Positions 20,486 to 30,122 of a stretch of 64,000 nucleotides of DNA are shown piece by piece; within the stretch, counting starts at the first letter, position 1; each line of letters begins with the position of its first letter. The notes beneath the pieces were generated by a model. It had not been told where the DNA came from, did not search any database, and saw only the letters and a program-made list of their open reading frames with translations. The stretch lies in NCBI RefSeq assembly GCF_030867145.1, contig NC_134434.1, forward strand, positions 8,432,001 through 8,496,000. Reading direction: 5' to 3'. Both the position numbers and the translations under genes were made by a program. Source of the DNA: Opisthocomus hoazin. Taxonomy: Eukaryota; Chordata; Aves; Opisthocomiformes; Opisthocomidae.

Positions 20486-22620
20486 ATGGAGCTCTCGGCC
20501 GTCGGGGAGCGCGTCTTCGCGGCCGAGGCCCTGCTCAAGCGCCGCATCCGGAAAGTAGGTGCACCACCCCCCCCCGAACCCCCCCTTCCCGGTGCCGCGG
20601 CGTTCCCCCCCCCCCGCAATCACCCCGGCCCCGCCGCTGCGGCCCCGGCCCGGTTGCGGTTGCGGCTGGGCGCGCGCGCGGGGGGCGGCCCTTCCTCCGC
20701 GCCGCACGCCCGGGCACTCCCCGCCCCCCCCCCATCCCCCGATCCGCGTTACATCTATCGAACGGCACACCCCCCCCCCTCCCGCCCCCCACGCCGTGGG
20801 GCTGCGGGAGCACCTTTGTTGCGGGCGCTGAGCGCGGGTTTGACTGACGGTGGTTTATTCCCCCTTCCCCCCCCCCCCCCGCAGGGGCGCATGGAGTACC
20901 TGGTGAAATGGAAGGGCTGGTCGCAGAAGTAAGTGGGGGGGCTGTGGGGGTCCCGCGCCGCGGGGCTGCCTCGCCTTGCGGCGGGAGGGCGGCTCGCGTC
21001 CCCTCCTTCACCCCTGCTTATTTCATTTTATTTCATTATTTTATTTTACTTAATTTCATTTTATTTTATTTTATTTTACTTCATTATTTTATTTTACTTC
21101 ATTATTTTATTTTACTTCATTATTTTATTTTACTTCATTATTTTATTTTACTTCATTATTTTACTTTACTTCATTATTTTATTTTATTTTACTTTACTTC
21201 ATTATTTTATTTTATTTTACTTTATTTCTTTTTACTTCATTATTTTATTTTACTTTATTATTTTATTTTCTTTTACTTTATTTCATTTTATTTTTTATTT
21301 TATTTTACTTTATTATTTCATTTTATTTTACTTCATTTCATTTTATTTATTTTTATTTCCCTTTCTGGCTCCTCACGCTGTTCCCTCCCCGTCCCCCCGC
21401 CCAGGTACAGCACTTGGGAGCCTGAGGAGAACATCCTGGACGCCCGGCTGCTGGCGGCCTTCGAGGAGAGGTACAGGGGCTTTTGCTGGCTGCAGCCGCC
21501 GCGCTGGTAAACGCGGTGCTGTCTGGTAGCTATGCTGAATCGAAGCTTTGGTTTTTCTGACACCTCTAGGGAGCGAGAAATGGAGCTGTACGGGCCCAAA
21601 AAGCGAGGCCCCAAGCCCAAAACCTTCCTGCTGAAGGTAAGGAGGGCCGCGGCGGCGGGGAGGGGGGTCCCCGTGCGGCCCCCGCCGAGGACGCGCGTTG
21701 CGGGGGCGGCTCCTCGCCGGGTGAGCTGGACGCGTGCGGCCGGCGACCGGACAGCAGCGTCATCGGCCGGTCTCTCTCCTTTGCAGGCCCAGGCGAAGGC
21801 AAAGGCCAAAACGTACGAATTCCGCAGCGACTCTTCCAGGGGGATCCGGGTGCCGTACCCCGGCAGGTCCCCCCAGGAGCTGGGCTCCACGTCCCGGGCT
21901 CGGGAAGGACTCCGGAACATCGCCCTGGCCCCCCAGGGCAGCTCCAGCGCCAGCACCCCAAAGGGAGACAGTGTGCGGGATCGGGTGATCCGCGTGGAGG
22001 AGAAACCCGGGGAGACCCCCAAAAAGAGAGGCCCGAAGCCCCGGAAGGAGCTTTACAAGGACCTGGCGGAGACCCTGGATGGCTCCAAGAGGAAACTGGG
22101 GGACCCGGGGGACAAGGTTGGGGACTACCTGAAGGCCAGGAAGATGGAGGAGGCGGGGGCGGCCAAGTTCGGCTCGGGACACAGCGTCATCCAGCTGGCC
22201 AGGCGGCCGGACCCCGACCTGCCCGGCGCCCTGCCCGGCCCCACCCGCGCCGAGGTGGGTGCCAAGCTGGGAGCCGCTGAGACCTACCCCCCCCGGCTGG
22301 CCAAGCACCGGGCGGACTTTCTGGACCCCAAGGGGCAGGGTGGGCTGGACCCCGGCGGGCCCAAGCTCCTGCACGGCGCAGTCGGCCCCGGCGCCGTGGG
22401 CAGCCTGTACCGCGACGGCGTGGGGGGCCAGGCGGGGCGGCCCTCCCTCATCGCCAGGATCCCCGTCGCCAGGATCCTGGGGGACCCCGAGGAGGAGTCC
22501 TGGAGCCCCTCGCTCAACAACCTGGAGAAGGTGGTGGTGACGGATGTGACCTCTAACTTTTTGACCGTCACCATCAAGGAGAGCAGCACGGACCAAGGAT
22601 TCTTTAAAGAGAAGCGATGA
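20486..22620 (+). CDS. CBX8: CBX8 (Polycomb chromobox 8), five exons, 359 aa
   Basis: H3K27me3-reading subunit of canonical PRC1. Exons: 20486-20554, 20885-20928, 21405-21470, 21570-21636 and 21787-22620 (stop included). All splice sites are GT-AG and phases agree. The chromodomain spans residues 10-60, with the aromatic cage F11, W32 and W35 intact. Two basic KKRGPKP motifs follow (about residue 70 and in the last exon). The conserved block SLIARIPVARILGDPEEESWSP precedes the C-terminal Pc box (VVTDVTSNFLTVTIKES) that binds RING1A/B, ending GFFKEKR. Human CBX8 is 389 aa; the shortfall is mainly the long Arg/Asp/Glu dipeptide repeat of mammals, reduced here to about RDRVIRVEEK. The start is fixed by the MELSAVGERVF N-terminus shared with orthologues. 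Confidence 0.97.
21017..21366 (+). repeat. G-free AT-rich simple repeat in CBX8 intron 2
   Basis: 350 nt without one G on the + strand, built from TTTTATTTTACTTCATTA-type units (18 bp) and TTTTA pentamers. It ends 38 bp before the exon 3 acceptor, so it forms an unusually long U-rich tract before that splice site. Open frames through it (FYFILFYF-type) are artefacts of the repeat. Confidence 0.95.
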
Positions 22621-23015
22621 GCTGGGCGGAGGTGGTGCTGGGGTTTTCTTCGGTCAGATCCAGACAAAAGCTTGGGTAGAGCTTGGTGGGCCTTTTTTGG
22701 TTGGTTGGTTGTTTTTTCTTTTTTTTTCTTTTTCTTTTTTTTTTTGTCCTGGAGAGGATTTAGAAACTGCCCAAAATTCATTGACTCTTTTTTTTAATTT
22801 TTTTTTTTTCCCCCCCTCCACGTCTTACATTTCGTTGGAAAGATTATCTCTAGAGTTATATTTTCTATTAGATGTAAATATGTTATTTAAGAAAAAATGC
22901 TTATATATATATCTATATATATTTCAACTCTGAGTTGTTTTATTTAAATGGAGACAACAGTGACTGCTCAGTTGCTCTTAGAAAGGACAATAAAACTGAG
23001 ACCGAACGGAGTTCG
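22621..23015 (+). other. CBX8: CBX8 3' UTR (proximal form)
   Basis: After the stop codon the sequence turns T-rich (22695-22810) and AU-rich (22845-22930, TATATATATCTATATATAT), then reaches AATAAA at 22989. The composition fits a vertebrate 3' UTR. A longer form running into AU-rich sequence near 24940 is possible. Confidence 0.65.
22989..22994 (+). terminator. CBX8 poly(A) signal (AATAAA)
   Basis: Canonical hexamer 369 nt after the CBX8 stop codon, with GT/T-containing sequence (GTTCGTGCATCTTG) about 20 nt downstream. Confidence 0.65.
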
Positions 23016-25880
23016 TGCATCTTGCAGGAGCCGGTGTACATAACGAACAGTGTTCACAGCTAATTACCTTCTGGGTTTTTTGAACTCTTATTTTTCATAC
23101 GATGCTGTGGAGGGGGAAGCGCTGCTCCCTCGGAGGGCAACGCGCCCTGGTTTCTTGGTTGTGGTGGAAGGTGTTGCTTGTACAATCAAGTGTGCTGTGC
23201 CCGGCGCGGTGGCCCTGGGCGGCTGGAGTTGGCACTTGGATTTACGGTGGTGCTGGGGAGGGGGCGTTCCCAGTCTGATGAGAAAAAGAGCGTTGCTGCG
23301 GAGTCAGGGCGGGGAGGAGCAGAAATCCATCAAAAGGCTAAAACTGTTCTAGTGGAGTATTCGCTTGAGTTACCTTTCCTGGCGAAGGAAGAGGCGGTTT
23401 GCGTGTGTAAGGCTCCCGAGAGGGGTGATACTGAAATGCACTTTAACAGAGTTGTTGTAGCAGTTGTGGGAGGCGGGACTGAGCTGAGAATCTGTTTTCA
23501 TTTTGTCTGGTCGCTTGATTCTGTTCCCCCACCCGCTTTGGGAAAAAAAAGAGAAAAGAAAAAAGGAAGAAAAAAAAAAAGGAAAAAGAAAAAGCCCACC
23601 CCAACAAACCCCCCCTCTGTTTACATTCCTGGGATGCCGGAGGGGCTGGGGAGGGTGGCATGCCGCTGCCCAGATTTAGATGCTTTATGCCGCTATAGGA
23701 AGCGGATTATGATTATTTTACTTTTCCCCCCCCAACACAGTTCTCTCCAGACTGTTGGAAGACTCCAGATAAAGTGTTTTGTAATATCCGCATCTCTGAC
23801 AAATCCCAGAGCCACCTTTATGCATTCAGAGACAATAAATATTTCCCTTTTCTTATGCTGGTTAAACAATAGCCGAGAGGCGAGATATTCCCGGGCGCGA
23901 GCAGCCCCGCTGACTCGGGCGGCTTTTGGCGCGGGGTTTGCCTGCGTTGTTTCTCCTGGCGTGGGGGGAACCCGCCGGCTTCTCCCGGGCTGGGGCAGGG
24001 CCTGGCCGCGGGGTCTCGGGGCTCCAAGCGGGGTGGGGGGCTGAGCAGCGGCCGTGGGGGGCTCTGCCGCCTGCACCGGGTGGGCAGCGGGGCCTTGGCC
24101 GGGTGCTGTTTTGGGGTGAGGGGAGCCGTGACCCTGTCCTGGCGTCTTGCTGTGAGCATCGCTGCCTTGGGAAGCACAAATCTGTCCCTGGCACTGCCCG
24201 AGGGCTGGGGTCCGGGCGCCCTCGTCCCCCCTCGCCATCACCGGCCACCCCAGCTGAGGTTTGGGGGGACGGTGTGGGGGTCCGACGGCCGGGGAAGGGC
24301 TGGGGCCGGGGGCAGCTCGGTGCTGGTGGGCCCGGCCGTGGCTTCCCCCTTGCTCCATCCCTGTCCCTGGCGCGGTGGGACCCCGGTCAGAGGGGGCTGC
24401 GCTGGCTGGGGCGAGGGAGCCGTGCCCCTCGGTTCCGGTCTGGGCTTGGTTGCCTTGGTGTGGTTTTTTTGGTTTCTCTTTTTTATTTTGTTTTTTTTTT
24501 TGTTTTTTAAGGCATATTTTGTAAAATTGAGGTTTTTAACTCTGTGCGAAGGACCGATGTGCTGGTTTCGGGGTGCCGTGGGCCGCGCGTGGCATCGGCG
24601 GGGTGCGGGGGGCAGCGGGGCCTTCACCGTGCGGGGGCCGGAGATGCCGCCCCTCGCCCAGGCGCCCGCAGCCGCCACCGCGCTTTGCGCCAGCCCCGCC
24701 ACGCGCGTCGGTGAGCGGAACCGGGCCGGGGTGTATATGTGTGTATGTACATAGTGACGTGTATCCTGCGTGTGCGTGCGTGGGGGTGCGGGTGCGTGAA
24801 TTATTTAAATCTAAGATTGTACAAAAGCGATTTGGCTAAATCTCCGTCTCCGCCGTGAAGCTTAACTACGTGTCTGCTGCCAGCCGTGAGTGTCCGTGCG
24901 AGACCCGCTTTTTATGTGAGTTTAAATATATACTTTGTAAATAGGAACGTCTCTGTCTTCCCTTTGGGGCTGGGGGGGGCCGGGGGCATGGCGGGGCGGG
25001 TGGTGGGCTCCGACGGGGCCGGCAGCCCCGCATCCTCCCCCACTTCGTGCGGGCAGGCTGGGGGCCGCGGCGGTGCGGGGCTGGGGCCGGGCCCCGACGG
25101 GGCGGGGGGAGCGCGGCCGGGCCAGGGCCCCCTCCCCCCCCCCCCAATCCCTCTCCCGGGGGTCTCGCGGGCGGGGGGTGGCGGCTTCGTGCGCGGCTCC
25201 GCTCCCAGGAACGGCCTCGGGGCCGCCGCTCCGCCCTGCGACGGGGCGGGCAGCGCGGCGGGGGTGCGGGGCGGGGGTGCGGGCCGAGCCCGGCCTTTGT
25301 ATTCAGATCGGCCCCGGCCGCGGTGGGGGGGGGGGGGGGGGGGGAGGGGGGCGCGGGCCCCGCGCTGCGGGAGCTGTCAGCGGCCGGGCGCGGGCGATGG
25401 GCGGCGGGGAGGGGCGGGAGACGGGGCCGCACAAAGGGGCCTTTCTCCCCGGGCCCGGCGGGGGGGGGGGTGTCTTTCACACGGGCCGCGGCGGGGGGCG
25501 GGGGCGGCACCGGCTGGCGGGGCCCGCAGGAGCCGCCCCCCCCCCCCCGACCCCCGGGGCTCTGCTCCCTCCCGACGGCGCGGCCGCTTGGCTCCCGGTC
25601 CCGCAGGTGGGGGCGGCTGGGGGTGGGGGGGGTCCCTGGGCTGGGGGGAGTGGGGGGGTGGTTGCCCAGCTCCGGTCCCCCTCAGGTTCGCCCGGGTAGG
25701 GGGCTCTACGGCAGCAGGGGCAGGAGCGCGATGCCCCGGGGGGGGGGGGGGGAGGATGCGGTTTCACAAGGCAGCGCAGCCCCCGGCGGGGGGGGGGTCC
25801 GGGCCCAGGCGGTGCCCGTCGCGGGCGAAGGGGGGTGGGATATATGGGGGGGGCACTCCCAGACTAGTGACCACACCAGG
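23016..25880. other. Region between convergent CBX8 and CBX2 3' ends
   Basis: No gene recognised. It holds an A-rich tract (23541-23593), T-rich tracts (24464-24512), an AU-rich 3'-UTR-like stretch (24795-24960) that could be a distal CBX8 3' end, then a CpG/G-rich block (24965-25850) with G20 at 25325-25344 and G14 at 25739-25752. Long frames in the G-rich block are composition artefacts. Confidence 0.5.
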
Positions 25881-25900
25881 CTGAAAAGTTTAAAAAAATA

Positions 25901-25906
25901 TTTATT
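25901..25906 (-). terminator. CBX2 candidate distal poly(A) signal
   Basis: AATAAA on the minus strand, followed about 20 nt downstream by the GT-rich TGGTGTGGTC, a typical cleavage/polyadenylation arrangement. Confidence 0.55.
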
Positions 25907-27751
25907 GATATGCTAAAAAAAAGAGCAGTGGAAAAGTTATACAAACACCCCCCCACCCCCCCGAGGTAACGCTCTCCTAGTGTTTTCCTGCAAATAAATT
26001 AACAGCAGCCCGGGCTCGGGGGGCTGCGCTCGCCTCAGTGTCCAGGAGCGCCGGACCCCCCGGCCCGCCCTGCGACGGGGACCCCCACCCCCGTCCCTCG
26101 GGGGCTCCCCAAGCCCTTCCGCTTGCCCAGGGTAACAACATCGCCAACTCTTGTTCTCCGAAAATACAAGCGAACAAGCAGCTGCAGTTTAAAGCGATCC
26201 TAAGTGTCGTACAGGAACCATTTGGCTCTCTCTTTAGTTAAATAAAACATACAAACCAGCCCCGTGACGGGCACAAGTTACAGCAACTATTGGTTGTTTT
26301 CACCCATCCCTCAGCTTCTCCCAGTAAAAACCTTCGCTCTTCACACCCAGCTCAGAAACCCACCGCGAACCGAAGCCCCTAAACCATCCCCAGCCTTCCA
26401 CACACTCCAGTTTTTTTGGTACAAAATATATTTATAAAAATAGATGAAGTTTCTAGGGAAGATGGCCGAGTCGGCCACCTCTTCCAGTCCAACGGAACCC
26501 AACCAGAACGCTCAACCAGATTACGCTGGGAGAAACCATCCATCCAACGTACAAACACTGCAGGGCTTTCCACATCGGAAACCCCTCAGAGGATGACGAG
26601 CGACAAACCTTTAACCGGCTGTTTGACACACAGCTGAACACCCCCACCCATAGCAGCAAACTTAAAAAAAAAAAAAAGAGAAAAACAAGGTAGACCTAGA
26701 GTACTGATGGCACTGACTGGTGAACAGGGTCTGCACCGGCTTTCAGCCCCCATCCACAAAAGCTCCCAGTAAATCACTCCCATAATGAGCCCGGGAGAGG
26801 CCAAGGCCGACAGGAACTGGGCGCTGAGACAGCCCCGCGCTGCCCGGAGAGCCGCCGTCCCGCAACATGAGGTCGGGAGGGGGCCGGGGAAGGGGCGCAG
26901 GGGGAGACAACAGGCAGAAAACCCTCTGGATTAGCATTTTCCCCGACCTCAGACCTTTGGATGGAACCAGCTGGTGAGCAAAAGGCACAATAGCGAGCGG
27001 GGATGGCAGAGGGTGGGTGACGGGGGAAAGCTGCTCGCCGTCGGGGTTCGTGTTCCCCTGGGCACGACGGGCTCCCAGCGACCCCTCGCCGGGCTGGGAG
27101 GCAGCAGCAAGCCCCCGCGGGGAGAAACGCACTTGAGCTCAGGACGGGGGCTCGGGAGGGAGCAGCCGTGTCAGAGCCGGCGCGCAGCCAGCACAGCACC
27201 CGCCACCGCCGCTCGCCTCCCGCACCCTCAGGTGCCCCCTCCCCGGGGGACCACCAGCCCCCACCTCCTGCTGCTCTAGGCAAGAGCATCCCTGCCCGGC
27301 CGGCTCCCTCTGGGCGAGGATCCCTCGGCCCTGCTCCACACGATGCCGGCTGTCCCGCCAGGGACCAGGGCACCTCTCCCCACGGGTGTCACCGCTGTCT
27401 CCGGGACCCCGTCACCTCCCCGCTTTGCATAGGCACAAACCTGTCGTGGGACCGGCGTCGCAGACAAGGCTGAGATCCGGACGGTCCGAAAGGCACATCG
27501 TCGTTCAGTTTGGGTTTGCAAAGGCCGAGTCGCAAACATTTGGTGTGTGGGGAAGAGCTCCCCGTGCTCCCAGCTCCCCGGGTGCTCCCCCCGCCAGCTC
27601 CTGCCCCGCACACCCGGCAGCCACCACGCCTGGAGCCTTCGCGCCGGCCGCCACGGGCGAGCGGTCCCTCGGGCTGCTCAAAGCAGCGCCGGCTCGTTTG
27701 GCAAAGTTAAGGGCTGGAAGGTAAACGGCACAGACTGCGAAAGCCCCCTCC

Positions 27752-27897
27752 CTGGCAGGGTTCAAGGCCAGGCTGGATGGAGCTCTGAGCACCCTGGGCT
27801 GGGGGAAGATGTCCCTGCTCATGGCAGGGGGGTTGGAACCAGATGAGCTTCAAGGTCCCTTCCAACCCAAACCGTTCTGTGATTCATTCTATGATTT
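27752..27897 (+). mobile_element. CR1 LINE 3' tail of a different subfamily
   Basis: TTCAAGGCCAGGCTGGATGG through GGTCCCTTCCAACCCAAACC and a tail of GATTCATTCTATGATTTT. This is the 3' end of the CR1 group whose tail octamer is ATTCTATG, distinct from the ATTCTGTG group seen elsewhere here. Only about 146 bp remain. Confidence 0.9.
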
Positions 27898-29402
27898 TGG
27901 CATTGTGGAGCTCAGCAGCAACTCCGTCCTCGGGGACCTCCTCCATGGACAACGCTCCCTCCTCTCCCCGGGGCCCAACGGGCAGCGCGGAGCTGGGCTG
28001 GGCAGCCAGCGGCAGGGCACGGCTGCCCAACGCCGTGGCGAGGTGAGGCTCAGGGCTGCCTGGCTGCACCGGGGCCGGACGGGGGCTGGCCAAGACGCCT
28101 GCTCAGCTCCTGCTGCGAGGCATCGATACGCCTCCACCCGCCCCGGCGTGCGTTGGCTCAGCCAAGACACCGTGCCCAGCGCCGCAACACAACGAGCTCA
28201 AAGCCACGACCACCAGGACGGTTGGGGATTGGACACAAAAGCTAAGAGGGAGCATCCCCGCAGCACCGGAGCCTGCTGCTGCCCATCGCTCGACCCAGCG
28301 CTGGCTTTGCGTGTCCCCCGAGAACGGCACGCCACCAGCCCATCAGTGGGCTGATGCGTCAGGGGAGGTCATCACAAGCACCTGTACCCCCAGTTTGGCC
28401 CATTTACCTCTGCACTCCCGTGCATAACAACACTGCGCGTGGCAAAGATGCCCGTCGTGGTGGCCGGCCAGTCACCAAGCACCCACGGCTGTGCCCATGG
28501 CACAGAGAGCACGCAGACGCGGGCAGGAACCCTTCGGAGGCATCGCCCAGCCGTGCACCCCGACCCGCTGGCTCCGCATGGCCCCCCGCAAGAAGCCCAG
28601 CACTGGCAGAACCGAAACGACCTCGAATGCTGCGAACTCTGCCTGAACTACGGCTGCGGATTTTGGCTTGTCAGAGTCATCTACAGTCGGGAAACAGATC
28701 TCCCTCAAAAAGCATCACTGGTTGCAATTACAAGCCAAAACACACAGCCCGGCTGCCGGCACGGGACGGCGAGATGCAGGCGAGAGGCACCCGCTGCCGG
28801 GCCCTGCCCTGCTCCCTCTCCTCCTTCCCACCGCTCCGGACCACCTGTGCAGGTGTCCCCGACCGGCTGCCGAGCCCTCCGGCCGGAGAAAACCGCGGAT
28901 GACCAGCGTCAGGCAGACCCGGGGCGCAGGGCTGGCTCGCAGGCTGGGCTCCCGGCAGGGAGGGCTCGCTCACCCCCGGTGCCACTTTCTAGCTGAGCTG
29001 CAGCACTGACCCCGCGGACACCGGGCAGCCTGACCACCAGCCTACCTGCTGCCGGGAGGGTTGGCACGTTCTGCAAGGATGAAGAAATTCCCCCAGCTCG
29101 GTCCCTGCGAAAGCCTGGGAAGCGCTGAACGGGACGCGGAGACGCCGGTGATGCTGGGATGAGGCAGAGGAGCGGCGCCGGGGCTCTCTGGGCTGCACAG
29201 CAATTCGGGCTTCGCTTGCCTCTGAAAGTCAAGTCACTGCAAAGCAGCCAGCAGCTCTTGCTGGCTCCCACCCTCGGCAAGGCAGGACCCTCCCTGGGGC
29301 GGCACGGAGACGCCCGCTGCCAGCCGCCCCTTGCCCTGACGGAGGCACCTTTGACGCCCGGATCGTCAGTGGCATCCAGGATTCAGTCTTCCCTAGACTG
29401 GG

Positions 29403-29408
29403 TTTATT
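29403..29408 (-). terminator. CBX2 candidate proximal poly(A) signal
   Basis: AATAAA on the minus strand about 715 nt after the CBX2 stop codon, beside an A-rich run on the + strand (29419-29442). Confidence 0.35.
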
Positions 29409-30122
29409 CCCCTCCCGCAAAAAAAAAAAAAAGAAAAAAAAAGATTTTTTTCCCTTAATAAAAAAATGTAAACAACATTTCCCTATCGGCTGGAAACCAC
29501 AACAGAACCGTCGTGGGCTTCACCGTCATTGGAACTGACCTCGCCCAGGGGGGCGGCTGGGCTGAGTCTACCCTGAAAAGCCCCCGCGTGCAGCCGGCCC
29601 CCGCAGCCCCGAGGGCTGGGAGCGGCGGCTGTCCCATTTGGATTGACCTGTGACTCCCCACAGACAGATCCACGGGGAGCTCCGAGGAAAGAAAAGGACC
29701 TCCTCTTCCTCTGCTGAGGAGAAGCCTGGCCCGTCGCAGCTCCACACCCTCTCCCCACTGCCAGAGAGCCGCAGACCTTGTCGTCTGTAAAGCAAAGAAA
29801 CCCGTGCGCAGTGAAGCCTGGCTCAGAACCTGCCACCCGTCCCTCCCCCCGGCAGCACTGGTGCTCCCGCTCCCAGAGAACGGCGTTGGCCACCTCTGCG
29901 CGGGGCACGGCGGGGATGGAGGGAAGCCGGGAGGGATCCGCCGACCCGCTGGCAGTTCGGAGCAGGTTTCACCGCGTCTCTCTCGAGCTTCTCTGGACAC
30001 AAGTCCCAGCAGGTCTCACGAGGTCTCCGCGTTCACTTGAAGCAAGAAAAACGTGGTGGAAGAGCTGGGCAAAGCTGCGGGAGGGGCTGCAGGACCTCCC
30101 CCCTCCTCTCGCGTTCCCGGGC

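Larger units (their letters stand above)
25880..30122 (-). other. CBX2: CBX2 3' UTR (probable, about 4.2 kb)
   Basis: Non-coding sequence downstream of the CBX2 stop codon, ending at a strong candidate poly(A) site: AATAAA on the - strand (25901-25906 reads TTTATT on +) with a GT-rich TGGTGTGGTC element about 20 nt beyond. AU-rich patches at 26160-26460 resemble UTR sequence. A second - strand AATAAA (29403-29408) could give a short form of about 0.7 kb. A CR1 fragment (27752-27897) lies antisense within it. UTR extent is inferred from signals only. Confidence 0.5.

Noticed and set aside
20908-21529. Frames rich in Phe/Tyr/Ile/Leu that look like multi-pass membrane proteins
   Set aside because: They translate the TTTTA/TTCATTA simple repeat of CBX8 intron 2.
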